Assembly: GCA_033238645.1 (NCBI GenBank) | Contig: BQXR01000010.1 | Span: 8,381 to 72,380 of the forward strand | DNA length: 64,000 nucleotides | Direction: 5' to 3' | DNA from: Thiomicrorhabdus sp033238645 | GTDB lineage: Bacteria > Pseudomonadota > Gammaproteobacteria > Thiomicrospirales > Thiomicrospiraceae | Part shown: in pieces, positions 55,001 through 63,483 of the stretch | Layout: every line of letters starts with the position of its first letter | Numbering within the stretch: position 1 is the stretch's first letter | The notes under the pieces: generated by a model | The model's input: only the letters and a program-made list of their open reading frames with translations | What the model was told of the DNA's origin: nothing | Database searches by the model: none | Translations under genes and position numbers: made by a program

Positions 55001-55796
55001 GAAAAAAGTCTTTGCTGATGCGCAAGTCATGCTGAAACAGATCATTGATGAAAAGTGGTTAACGGCTAAAGCGGTTTACGGTTTCTACCCTGCTAACCGT
55101 GTCGGTGATGATATTGAGATCTATGCAGATGAGTCACGTACTGAAGTAATTTATCGCTTCCATCACTTACGCCAACAAGCTGAGAAAAAACGGGGTGGTG
55201 CTAATAACTGTTTATCAGACTTTATTGCCCCTAAAGAGATTGCTGGTGTGGCAAGCGGTATTAATGACTATATTGGTTTCTTTGCGGTCACAGCGGGCAT
55301 TGGTATTGATGAACATATCGATCGTTTTGAAGCAGACCTAAATGATTATGACTCGATTATGCTAAAAGCCTTGGCAGATCGTTTTGCAGAAGCTTTTGCT
55401 GAGACACTGCATGAGATAGTTCGTACCAGCGACTGGGGTTATGTTTCAAATGAAGATTTAAGCAATGAAGACCTAATTAAGGAACGTTATCAAGGTATTC
55501 GCCCAGCAGCGGGTTACCCTGCTTGCCCAGATCACACCGAAAAGGGCACGCTTTGGGATCTATTGAAACCTGATGAAGCCATCGGTTTAGAGATTACCGA
55601 AAGTTTTGCAATGACACCCACTGCCGCAGTCTCAGGTACTTATTTTGCACACCCTGATGCACGCTACTTTGGGGTTGGCTCAATTGGTCGTGACCAAGCA
55701 GAAGATTATGCAGAACGTAAAGGCTGGACAATCGAAAAGGCCGAAACATGGTTAGCACCAAACTTAGGTTATGATCCAGAAGATTTTGCTAGTTAA
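52071..55796 (+). CDS. metH: Cobalamin-dependent methionine synthase MetH
   Basis: 1241 residues, all four modules present. Homocysteine-binding barrel with zinc cysteines (LNCALGP, about 248; GGCCGTTPDH, about 310), pterin-binding domain (about 355-620), cobalamin domain with lower ligand His761 in DVHDIGKNIV, and the C-terminal reactivation domain (about 905-1230). It transfers the methyl of methyltetrahydrofolate to homocysteine. No cobalamin riboswitch was recognised in the 187-base leader. Confidence 0.97.
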   Translation: MIQRAQRLAALKSLLKERVMILDGAMGTMVQNQNLTEEDFRGERFADYHMDIKGNNDILVITKPDIIRDIHVEFLHKGVDILETNSFNATTIAQADYDMEDYVVEINLESAKVAREACNIAEAEDGRPRFVAGVLGPTNRTASISPDVNDPGYRNTSFDELVITFKQATHALLEGGVDTILIETVFDTLNAKAAIFAVKEVEDEVGYEVPIMLSGTITDASGRTLSGQTTEAFYNAVAHAQPLSIGLNCALGPQELRPYVEELSRVCQTYVSIHPNAGLPNEFGEYDETPEEMADEISIWAKKGWINIIGGCCGTTPDHVQAMADAAQKHPRRELPNIKPACRLSGLEPLNIDETSLFVNVGERNNVTGSAKFKRLIIEDNYEEAIEIAVKQVQEGAQIIDVNMDEGMLDAKACMTKFVNLLASEPEASRVPIMIDSSKWEAVEAGLKCIQGKGIVNSISLKEGEESFIQYAKLVKKYGAAAIVMAFDEDGQADTFKRKIEICKRSYDVLTQKVGFLPQDIIFDPNIFAVATGIEEHNNYGLDFINAVTWIKANLPHAKISGGVSNVSFSFRGNNPVREAIHSVFLYHAIKEGMDMGIVNAGQMAIYDDLPEKLRLAVEDVINNTDPEAGERLLEVAAEFRGDGSAATKEADLSWREMSVEQRIEHALVRGVTDFIEDDTEEARQNLGAPINVIEGPLMDGMNVVGDLFGAGKMFLPQVVKSARVMKRAVAYLDPFLAAEKDANHTRGKIIMATVKGDVHDIGKNIVGVVLQCNNFDVIDLGVMVPAEKILDTAVAEEANVIGLSGLITPSLEEMVNVAKLMKERGLNLPLLIGGATTSKAHTAVKIEPQYDCPVVYVKDASRAVGVTQSLISNDLKADFAAKIRAEYEQVREERKARAKQVRRVPLNKARENIAIDDQSWANFTPVKPSFLGSKVIEDFSLETLVERFDWSPFFQSWELHGLYPRILNDKVVGEEAKKVFADAQVMLKQIIDEKWLTAKAVYGFYPANRVGDDIEIYADESRTEVIYRFHHLRQQAEKKRGGANNCLSDFIAPKEIAGVASGINDYIGFFAVTAGIGIDEHIDRFEADLNDYDSIMLKALADRFAEAFAETLHEIVRTSDWGYVSNEDLSNEDLIKERYQGIRPAAGYPACPDHTEKGTLWDLLKPDEAIGLEITESFAMTPTAAVSGTYFAHPDARYFGVGSIGRDQAEDYAERKGWTIEKAETWLAPNLGYDPEDFAS

Positions 55797-55811
55797 AGCT
55801 AAACTCTTTTA

Positions 55812-55829
55812 CCCCCCCCTGCTTGAAAT
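55812..55829 (+). repeat. Dispersed C-tract repeat (C8)
   Basis: Eight Cs then TGCTTGAAAT, 15 bases after metH. Confidence 0.7.
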
Positions 55830-55839
55830 AAATGGACAT

Positions 55840-55870
55840 TAATTAAGTGCTTATATATAGCGCTTAATTA
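55840..55870. other. AT-rich hairpin after metH
   Basis: Arms TAATTAAGTGCT and AGCGCTTAATTA pair over 12 positions with one G-T wobble around a 7-base AT loop. It lies 44 bases after metH and 11 bases after a dispersed-repeat copy. It lacks a T-run, so it may be a weak terminator, mRNA-stabilising structure or protein site. Confidence 0.45.
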
Positions 55871-55947
55871 TTAAATATTAACGTTATCGCTCCCAAACTA
55901 CGTTAATTACAATAGACACTTAAATAAGTTTTTATAAAGGAAACTGT

Positions 55948-56439
55948 ATGGAAGTCACAGTTTGGTCTGGATGGCTGGCTGGCATAGCACTCGGCCTTTT
56001 TGTTGTGCTACATTTTTGGATTATGGGTAGACCTGCGGGCTGCTCAACTGGGTACGGTAATATCTGCGGCATCATTAATAAAAAAGTGCCCTACTATCAA
56101 AAAGGGGATTTCAAGGATCACTATAACTTTAAACTTTGGTTCCTTGTTGGTATACCGCTTGGAGGGTTAATCAGCGGTTTAACCTCTGCAGAACCTTGGG
56201 AGTTTAGCTTTGATATGGGCGTGTATGAAAGTGTTTTACCAGAATCAGACATTGGTAAAGCCCTATGGTTACTCCTTGGTGGCGCCTTATTAGGTTTTGG
56301 ATCACGACTCGCTGGCGCCTGTATGACAGGTCATGCACTGGTTGGAAGCTCTATGTTGAACCCTGCAAGCTTGCTTGCTGGCGCAATCTTCTTTGTAAGC
56401 GCATTAGTGACCACCCAACTCCTATTTAATTTCATATAG
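55948..56439 (+). CDS. YeeE/YedE-family sulfur transport protein, first half
   Basis: 163 residues with four helices. LLGFGSRLAGACMTGHALVG near the C-terminal half is the family motif with a conserved Cys; CSTGYGNICG is another Cys-bearing segment. Members import thiosulfate or other sulfur compounds. It is paired with the next gene, 8 bases away; together they equal one full-length YeeE protein. Confidence 0.85.
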   Translation: MEVTVWSGWLAGIALGLFVVLHFWIMGRPAGCSTGYGNICGIINKKVPYYQKGDFKDHYNFKLWFLVGIPLGGLISGLTSAEPWEFSFDMGVYESVLPESDIGKALWLLLGGALLGFGSRLAGACMTGHALVGSSMLNPASLLAGAIFFVSALVTTQLLFNFI

Positions 56440-56447
56440 AGAAACGA

Positions 56448-56903
56448 TTGATGTCACAGGCCTACAATTTCTATAAAAAAAATCAAATTAACATCTTTAG
56501 CCTACTGCTAGGGTCACTCTTTGGTTTCCTAATGAGCCGTGCTGGCGCAACAACGTTTGATTACCATGCTGCACTATTTCTATTTGAAGACCTTCAACTC
56601 TTAAAGGTATTTGGTACAGCAGTTACCGTGGGTGTCATTGGTGTTTTGTTACTAAAGAAGTATCAAGTCAGTGCCGTTGTCACTGGTCAGCCTATCAACT
56701 TCATCACAAAACCCTATAAACAGGGATTAGCTGCAGGCGCACTTATATTTGGAATTGGCTGGGGGTTGACGGCGTCATGCCCTGGTTCTGTACCCATTAT
56801 GATTGGTGAAGGTAAAGTTGGCGCATACTTTACCCTAATTGGTTTAGTACTAGGTACACTGGTTTACGGCATGATCCAGAGTAAATATAGCAAAAAACAT
56901 TAA
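56448..56903 (+). CDS. YeeE/YedE-family sulfur transport protein, second half
   Basis: 151 residues with four helices. FGIGWGLTASCPGSVPIMIG carries the conserved Cys motif of the second YeeE half, and GFLMSRAGATTFDYHAA is typical near the N-terminus. It probably forms a heterodimeric sulfur-compound channel with the preceding gene. Confidence 0.85.
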   Translation: MMSQAYNFYKKNQINIFSLLLGSLFGFLMSRAGATTFDYHAALFLFEDLQLLKVFGTAVTVGVIGVLLLKKYQVSAVVTGQPINFITKPYKQGLAAGALIFGIGWGLTASCPGSVPIMIGEGKVGAYFTLIGLVLGTLVYGMIQSKYSKKH

Positions 56904-57213
56904 ATAACCAATGGGTTAGCCAGCACACCATTGACTAAACTAGCAATACCCCCCTGCTTTTATAGCCCTTGTGGGTACAAAACACGCTCATTGTTAGTCA
57001 CTGTTTTTAGTATAAATTGGAGCTGGCAACATTTTAATTTAATGCATATTGAGCAACCATCAGCCACTCCATGAAACTAAATCCACCATTAAGCTATCAA
57101 TTCCTCTCGATTTCATTATAATACCTTCTTTTTCAATTCCTTAGCGCTGAACCACTTCTCAAAAGAACTGGTAAGACTTGGATACGATTCGTAAATTTAG
57201 AGAGCATTAATCC
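56904..57213. other. Leader region of typA
   Basis: 310 bases without a gene. Holds a degenerate dispersed-repeat copy (56949) and an AGAGAG near the typA start. No riboswitch or small RNA was recognised. Confidence 0.5.
56949..56963 (+). repeat. Dispersed C-tract repeat (C6, degenerate tail)
   Basis: Six Cs then TGCTTTTAT, intergenic after the second YeeE gene. Confidence 0.45.
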
Positions 57214-59034
57214 ATGACAACTCAACATATTCGCAATATCGCAATTATTGCCCACGTTGACCACGGTAAAACAACCTTGGTAGACCAACTTTTAAAACAG
57301 TCTGGAACGTTGGATATCCGTAAAGACACGGGTGAGCGATTAATGGATTCAAACGATCTTGAAAAAGAGCGTGGAATCACAATCCTTTCTAAAAACACAG
57401 CCGTTAAGTGGAAAGACTACCGTATCAATATCGTAGATACTCCTGGCCACGCCGATTTTGGTGGTGAGGTAGAACGTATCCTATCTATGGTTGATTCTGT
57501 TTTATTACTTGTTGATGCCGTTGAAGGCCCAATGCCTCAGACACGTTTTGTAACAGAGAAAGCATTAGCACAAGGGCTTAAGCCAATCGTTGTTATCAAT
57601 AAGATTGACCGTCCTGGCGCACGTCCTGACTGGGTATTAGATCAGACTTTCGATCTATTTGACCGTCTAGGTGCAACAGATGAGCAGATGGACTTCAATG
57701 TTATCTACGCTTCAGGTCTAAACGGATTCTCTGGGTTTGATGAAGATGTTCGCGAAGGTGATATGGAGCCTATCTTCCAGACTATCGTCGATAAAGTATC
57801 CGCACCTGAAGTAGATCTTGGTGGACCATTCCAGCTTCAGTGTATCTCTCTTGATTATGATACTTATAAAGGTGTTATCGGAACTGGACGTATCAAACGT
57901 GGTTCTGTACAAGTAGGTATGCAAGTACGTATCGTTGATAACGAAGGCAACATCCGTAACGGAAAAATGGGTGAGTTATTTGGTTATCACGGTCTAGAGC
58001 GTATTAGCGTTCAAGAAGCACATGCAGGTGAAATTGTTGCATTCGCTGGTTTTGATCCATTAAACATCTCAGAAACAATTTGTGATCCTAACCACCCAGA
58101 AGCGCTACCAGCGGTAAGCATTGATGAGCCGACTGTAAGTATGACTTTCCAAGTTAACAACTCACCTTTCGTTGGTAAAGAGGGTAAGTTATTAACATCT
58201 CGTCAGATTCGTGAGCGTCTAGACAAAGAGCTACTAACAAACGTTGCTTTACGTGTTGAAGACACTGAAGATGCGAATAAGTTCCGTGTTTCGGGTCGTG
58301 GTGAGCTTCACCTTTCAGTATTGATCGAAACAATGCGTCGTGAAGGATTTGAGATGGGAATCTCTCGTCCAGAAGTTATCTTCCGTGAGATCGATGGTGA
58401 AACTCAAGAGCCTTATGAGAACCTAACCGTTGATGTTCCTGAAGAGTCTCAAGGTGCGATCATGGAAAAGCTAGGTGAGCGTAAAGCTGAGATGCAAGAT
58501 ATGGTTCCAGACGGACACGGTCGTGTACGTATTGATTTCATTATCCCTTCACGTGGGTTGATTGGTTTCCGTACAGAGTTCATGACAGCCACTCAGGGTA
58601 ACGGTCTATTGTTCTCTAGTTTCTCTCACTACGGACCTAAGTTCTCAGGTACTTTAGGTGACAGAAATAATGGTGTATTGATCTCTATCGGTCAAGGTAA
58701 AGCATTAGCATTTGGTCTATTCGGCCTTCAGGATCGTGGTCGTTTATATATTGGACACGGTGAAGAGTGTTATGAAGGGATGATTATCGGTCTTCATAGT
58801 CGCCAGAATGACTTAACTGTAAACCCGTTAAAAGGTAAGCAGTTAACAAACATGCGTGCATCTGGTACAGATGAAGCACTAACGCTGACTCCACCAATTC
58901 GTTTCTCACTTGAGCAAGCACTTGAATTCATCGATGATGATGAGCTAGTTGAAGTAACTCCAGAAAGCGTACGTATTCGTAAGAAGATCCTTACTGAAAA
59001 TGGACGTAAGCAAGCTGGACGCTCTAAAAAATAG
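57214..59034 (+). CDS. typA: Ribosome-associated GTPase TypA/BipA
   Basis: 606 residues. Translational GTPase with IAHVDHGKTTLVDQLL, ERGITILSK, DTPGHADFGGEV and NKIDRPGARP, and the C-terminal BipA-specific domain (about 480-606). It helps 50S assembly and stress translation. A strong terminator follows. Codon usage looks optimised (frequent CGT, GGT), fitting high expression. Confidence 0.97.
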   Translation: MTTQHIRNIAIIAHVDHGKTTLVDQLLKQSGTLDIRKDTGERLMDSNDLEKERGITILSKNTAVKWKDYRINIVDTPGHADFGGEVERILSMVDSVLLLVDAVEGPMPQTRFVTEKALAQGLKPIVVINKIDRPGARPDWVLDQTFDLFDRLGATDEQMDFNVIYASGLNGFSGFDEDVREGDMEPIFQTIVDKVSAPEVDLGGPFQLQCISLDYDTYKGVIGTGRIKRGSVQVGMQVRIVDNEGNIRNGKMGELFGYHGLERISVQEAHAGEIVAFAGFDPLNISETICDPNHPEALPAVSIDEPTVSMTFQVNNSPFVGKEGKLLTSRQIRERLDKELLTNVALRVEDTEDANKFRVSGRGELHLSVLIETMRREGFEMGISRPEVIFREIDGETQEPYENLTVDVPEESQGAIMEKLGERKAEMQDMVPDGHGRVRIDFIIPSRGLIGFRTEFMTATQGNGLLFSSFSHYGPKFSGTLGDRNNGVLISIGQGKALAFGLFGLQDRGRLYIGHGEECYEGMIIGLHSRQNDLTVNPLKGKQLTNMRASGTDEALTLTPPIRFSLEQALEFIDDDELVEVTPESVRIRKKILTENGRKQAGRSKK

Positions 59035-59081
59035 AGTCTTCTTAGTTAGAAGCTAGCCTTAGCTTCATGAAGATCCATTAA

Positions 59082-59109
59082 AAAAAAACCGGCTTTTGTC
59101 GGTTTTTTT
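59082..59109 (+). terminator. Intrinsic terminator of typA
   Basis: Perfect 10-base arms AAAAAAACCG and CGGTTTTTTT around an 8-base loop, 47 bases after the stop. The T-rich right arm doubles as the U-tract, and the A-rich left arm allows function in both directions. Confidence 0.85.
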
Positions 59110-59176
59110 GTGCCCGCTATTTTTCAAATCAATAATTTCAGTTACACTGTTAAACATCTTATTACAGGTAACAACT

Positions 59177-60142
59177 ATGCTGCTTAAATCCATACTATAC
59201 CCTCCTATTACACCCTATTCTCAACACAGTCTACAAGTAGATAGCACTCACACATTACATATAGAAGAGTGCGGCAATCCCATGGGAATTCCTGTAGTAT
59301 TTATTCACGGTGGACCAGGTAGTGGCTATAGCGCCATTCATCGACAGTTCTTTGACCCGCTCGCCTACCGTATCATTTTGTTTGATCAGCGAGGTTGTGG
59401 TCAGTCAAAACCGCATGCTTGTCTAACCAATAACACCACGGCTCACCTAATTGAAGATCTCGATAAAATCCGTCGTCACCTCAATATTGATAAATGGGTA
59501 CTGTTTGGCGGATCATGGGGCTCCACGCTCTCTCTACTCTATGCACAGTCCTATCCAGAGCGTGTATTTGGGTTGATTCTTCGCGGAATTTTTCTTTGTC
59601 GAAAGCAGGATGTAGACTGGTTTTATCAGTCGGGTGCTGACCGTTTCTATCCTGAATATTGGGATGATTATATTGCCCCCATTAAGGCCGAAAATAGATC
59701 AGATATGATCACCAGTTACTACAACCTATTGACAAGTGATAACGAAATTGAGCGCATGCGTGCTGCAGAGTCTTGGTCGGTCTGGGAGGGCAGAACGTCT
59801 ACCCTGCAAACTGATCCCAATATCGTTAATCACTTTAGCGACCCCTTCCATGCACTGGCAATGGCACGTATTGAGTGCCACTACTTTTACCACAATGCCT
59901 TTATTGAGGACAATCAGATCCTCAACAATACCAAAGTGATTGAACATCTACCTGTCAGCATTATTCAGGGGCGTTATGATATGGTTTGCCCAATCAACCA
60001 AGCCATTGAGTTAGATGATAAGCTGCCACTCTCTCAGCTAACCGTTTGTAGCCATGCAGGGCACTCTGCCATGGAGCTTGAGATTGCACAGGCTTTAGTG
60101 AACAGCACCAACCTATTTGTCGAGAAACTTGATGCAGTTTAA
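59177..60142 (+). CDS. pip: Proline iminopeptidase
   Basis: About 321 residues. Alpha/beta hydrolase with oxyanion HGGPGSGYS, nucleophile elbow GGSWGSTLSLLYA and DQRGCGQSKPHA. It removes N-terminal proline from peptides. The frame is open to a TTG at 59096, but that part would overlap the typA terminator; the ATG at 59177 has AGGTAA upstream and matches the family length. dtd follows after 9 bases. Confidence 0.93.
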   Translation: MLLKSILYPPITPYSQHSLQVDSTHTLHIEECGNPMGIPVVFIHGGPGSGYSAIHRQFFDPLAYRIILFDQRGCGQSKPHACLTNNTTAHLIEDLDKIRRHLNIDKWVLFGGSWGSTLSLLYAQSYPERVFGLILRGIFLCRKQDVDWFYQSGADRFYPEYWDDYIAPIKAENRSDMITSYYNLLTSDNEIERMRAAESWSVWEGRTSTLQTDPNIVNHFSDPFHALAMARIECHYFYHNAFIEDNQILNNTKVIEHLPVSIIQGRYDMVCPINQAIELDDKLPLSQLTVCSHAGHSAMELEIAQALVNSTNLFVEKLDAV

Positions 60143-60151
60143 AAACAACCT

Positions 60152-60595
60152 ATGATCTGCTTAATTCAACGAGTCACTCAGGGTAAAGTCGAGGTTGATC
60201 AGCAGACCATCGGAGAAATTCAGTCTGGACTGGTGGTATTAACCGCTTTTCAGCCAAAAGATACTGAAGTAGAGATCACTAAAATGGTTAATAAACTGCT
60301 TCACTATCGTCTATTTTCTGACGACAATGACAAGATGAATTTAAATGTACAGCAAGTTGAAGGAGGTCTTTTACTTGTGCCACAATTCACCTTGGCAGCG
60401 GATACCAACAAAGGTCTTAGGCCGAGCTTTTCAAGCAGTGCCAAACCCGAGATCGCTACCCTGCTATTTGACCAATTTGTTCAAAAGATACAGTCAAACA
60501 CTCAAAGCTTACCTATTCAGACAGGCCGTTTTGGTGCGGACATGCAAGTCTCTCTTACCAATGATGGCCCCGTTACCTTCTGGTTAGAGGTGTAA
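60152..60595 (+). CDS. dtd: D-aminoacyl-tRNA deacylase
   Basis: 147 residues. Diagnostic motifs LLVPQFTLAADT, KGLRPSF and the Gly-cisPro-type NDGPVTF. It cleaves D-amino acids from mischarged tRNAs. Pairing with pip recurs in other gammaproteobacteria. A perfect dispersed-repeat copy lies 47 bases after the stop. Confidence 0.96.
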   Translation: MICLIQRVTQGKVEVDQQTIGEIQSGLVVLTAFQPKDTEVEITKMVNKLLHYRLFSDDNDKMNLNVQQVEGGLLLVPQFTLAADTNKGLRPSFSSSAKPEIATLLFDQFVQKIQSNTQSLPIQTGRFGADMQVSLTNDGPVTFWLEV

Positions 60596-60642
60596 GACTC
60601 AAAGTACAAGAGTTCAATTGTAAATTTTAATAATGACTCTTA

Positions 60643-60660
60643 CCCCCCCCTGCTCAAAAT
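60643..60660 (+). repeat. Dispersed C-tract repeat (C8, perfect)
   Basis: Eight Cs then TGCTCAAAAT, intergenic between dtd and the REC-PAS-GGDEF-EAL gene. Confidence 0.85.
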
Positions 60661-60731
60661 TCTAATTGTATTTAATTCGTAAGCCTTTAAACTAACCCAT
60701 CATCCTAAAAATACGACCGTAGAAGCCAGCT

Positions 60732-62795
60732 ATGACGCCAGAAACCAAAACCCTTATTGTTGTTGTAATTGCAGACGACGTTATACGTTCAACTGCAATC
60801 AATGAACTTAAGGGTTCTGGTTTCGAAACCATTGAGACTAAGAGTGGCTCTCAAGGCCTTTCTGCCTATATGGAATACAATCCTGACTTGATATTAATGG
60901 ATATATCTATCCCGCTTAATGAAGGCTACGAGGTGATTCAAGCTATACGCAGCTTTAAACAAAATCAGGCCATTCCAATCCTGATAATGACCGAAGAAAG
61001 TAATCTTAGCGCGATGGATCATGCCTTTAATGTCGGGGCAACTGATTTTATAATTAAATCACCCCGTTTAGAACACCTCTCTCAACGGGCTAAATATGTA
61101 TTAATTACCTCACAAACAACCCAAAAGCTTATAGACAAGCAGGAGAAGTATGACCAAGCACAGAAACTCGCCAAACTGGGTTACTGGGAGTGGGATGCTC
61201 TTAAGAATGAGGTGACTGGTTCACAAATGACATTTAGCCTTTTTGGTATCCCGATGCAATCAGGAATTACTTTAGAGCAGTTTCTAAGTCATGTGTTACC
61301 CAAAGATATGCCACTAATACATCAAGCCATTTCAGAAGCTAATCAGGGACAATCTCGGATAGAGATCAATTTTAGAGCCTCTCAACTAAATAATAATCCA
61401 ATCCATATAGAGTGCTTAGCACAGGCGCAATTTTCTGAGAATGGAAACTTAATCAAAATCAGTGGCTCTGTTCAGGATATTACGCGTTTACATAAAGATA
61501 CATCGCAGATCCAGTACCAAAATCAGTTTGACTCCTTGACCCTGCTACCCAACAGAAATCGCTTTTATCAAACCTTAACAGAGTTCATCTCCGACCAGAA
61601 AAAGCCATCAATGAGCGCGGTGATTATATTTGATATTGATCGCTTTAAGCAGGTTAACATTACTCTTGGTCAAGAGAGTGGTGATAACTTACTGCGCTCC
61701 ATCGCACAACGTCTATCAAGGGTTATCAGGGAGGCGGACTATGCTGCTCGTCTAGGCAGTGATGAGTTTGCCATTCTGGTCAAGAATGTTCATGACCTAA
61801 GTGAACTCAACTTGCTCATGAACCGTATTTGCCATGATTTATCTCAACCCTTTTTGCTCAATTATGATGATATGTTTGTCAGCTATAGTTTTGGTATTTC
61901 TGTTTTTCCAAATGATGCGAATGATCCAGAAAAACTCCTTAATCATGCTAATATCGCACGCTCAACTGCCAAGTCCCAGGGAGGCAATCAGTTCGTCTTC
62001 TTCCACCACGATATGAATATCAAGGCACAGGACCTACTCAGCCTTGAGAATGATCTGCGAAAAGCGCTTAGCCGTAATCAAATAGAAGTTTTTTATCAGC
62101 CTCAAGTCGATTCTAAAACACTTAAAGCAACGGGTTCTGAAGCACTTGTTCGCTGGAATCATCCGACACAAGGCATTATCTCTCCTGTTGTATTCATTCC
62201 GCTTGCAGAAAGTACGGGGATGATTATTGAGATTGGTCGTTATGTACTAGCACAAGCGATCAAACAGACTGAAAAGTGGCATGAGATGGGTTATAACACT
62301 TTACACATTGGTATCAATCTCTCTGTCAGGCAGTTTACACAGTCCAACTTAATGAAAGACCTACAAAAAATTATCAGTCAGGGAAACCTGCCTGCTCAGT
62401 TTATTGATTTAGAGATTACTGAGAGCTTGGCAATGAGTGATGCTGAAACCAATATCAACATTCTGAATGGCCTTAAAGCTCTGGGTGTCTCACTGTCTAT
62501 TGATGATTTTGGAACAGGTTATTCATCTTTGGCTTATCTGCATAGCTTTCCTGTTGATACGATTAAGATAGACCAATCATTTGTGTTTAATCTCAATACC
62601 AGCGAAGGCCAAGCGATCACTCATACCATTTTGGCCATGGCAGAGAGCTTAGAACTCTCGGTTGTGGCAGAGGGAATTGAGCTAGATGAACAAGCAGACT
62701 TTTTTAAAGATAAACATTGTGGTATTTTCCAAGGTTTCAAGTATGGTAAACCCATGCCTGCAACACAATTTCAAACTTGGTTATCCACACAATAA
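60732..62795 (+). CDS. REC-PAS-GGDEF-EAL protein
   Basis: 687 residues: receiver (about 5-120; Asp in LILMDISIPL), PAS (about 140-250), GGDEF (about 265-425; loop RLGSDEFAIL, so the second Gly is Ser) and EAL (about 435-685) with intact GSEALVRW, LEITES and DDFGTGYSSLAYL. The EAL half should be an active phosphodiesterase; the GGDEF half may be a weak cyclase or GTP sensor. It is preceded by a repeat copy. Confidence 0.92.
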   Translation: MTPETKTLIVVVIADDVIRSTAINELKGSGFETIETKSGSQGLSAYMEYNPDLILMDISIPLNEGYEVIQAIRSFKQNQAIPILIMTEESNLSAMDHAFNVGATDFIIKSPRLEHLSQRAKYVLITSQTTQKLIDKQEKYDQAQKLAKLGYWEWDALKNEVTGSQMTFSLFGIPMQSGITLEQFLSHVLPKDMPLIHQAISEANQGQSRIEINFRASQLNNNPIHIECLAQAQFSENGNLIKISGSVQDITRLHKDTSQIQYQNQFDSLTLLPNRNRFYQTLTEFISDQKKPSMSAVIIFDIDRFKQVNITLGQESGDNLLRSIAQRLSRVIREADYAARLGSDEFAILVKNVHDLSELNLLMNRICHDLSQPFLLNYDDMFVSYSFGISVFPNDANDPEKLLNHANIARSTAKSQGGNQFVFFHHDMNIKAQDLLSLENDLRKALSRNQIEVFYQPQVDSKTLKATGSEALVRWNHPTQGIISPVVFIPLAESTGMIIEIGRYVLAQAIKQTEKWHEMGYNTLHIGINLSVRQFTQSNLMKDLQKIISQGNLPAQFIDLEITESLAMSDAETNINILNGLKALGVSLSIDDFGTGYSSLAYLHSFPVDTIKIDQSFVFNLNTSEGQAITHTILAMAESLELSVVAEGIELDEQADFFKDKHCGIFQGFKYGKPMPATQFQTWLSTQ

Positions 62796-62877
62796 TTTAA
62801 CGCGACTCCCTTATAAAGGGATTAATCAAACCAAAGAACCCAGCCAGTAGATCGCGGGTTGAGATAGAGGAATTACA

Positions 62878-63477
62878 ATGCATTATAAAGTCACGGCGCA
62901 AGAACTTTCTGCGGCTAAAAACCCGCATCATATCTTTAATTTGAATGTTATTTTAACCCATCTAGCAGTAGCTCAGATTGCACTAGAAATTGGTGATGGT
63001 AGCCCTTCAAACCTATTAATCATCCCAGTTATCTCTTTAATGGTCATTAGCTATCTTTATATGACAAGTAAAAAGCTAGCACAGGGTGACTCTTGGTTTG
63101 TTGCGGCACACTGGACACTGGCATGGCGACGAGGCCGAGCCTTAGCCATTTCATATGCGGTAGCAGGCGTTATTATTGTTGTTGTAATGGGAATCGGCTC
63201 TCTAATCGGTGGTGGAATGATGATGAATGACCTGTCTCTCGATGGCACTTCAACGCCAATTCACGAAATAATTACCATGTTCCTATCTGCTGTTGTTGTT
63301 TTCTTTACAATGCTAGCAATGTTCCTCCAAGAGGGAATCTCTGTCTATGATGCAGGAAAGGGGGTTATTGACCCATCTATCGAAAAATATATTCCAAGAA
63401 ATGCCAGCTCTAATGCAGAGTTAGGTGAAACAGAAGTTGATGTAACCGCTTCAAAAACAACTGAAGAGACTAAATAG
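62878..63477 (+). CDS. Unknown membrane protein
   Basis: 199 residues with about four hydrophobic helices (residues 20-60, 85-115, 130-155) and a polar acidic C-terminal tail. Family not recognised. It starts 82 bases after the EAL gene and is followed 6 bases later by another membrane protein, so the pair is likely an operon. Confidence 0.65.
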   Translation: MHYKVTAQELSAAKNPHHIFNLNVILTHLAVAQIALEIGDGSPSNLLIIPVISLMVISYLYMTSKKLAQGDSWFVAAHWTLAWRRGRALAISYAVAGVIIVVVMGIGSLIGGGMMMNDLSLDGTSTPIHEIITMFLSAVVVFFTMLAMFLQEGISVYDAGKGVIDPSIEKYIPRNASSNAELGETEVDVTASKTTEETK

Positions 63478-63483
63478 TAGATT

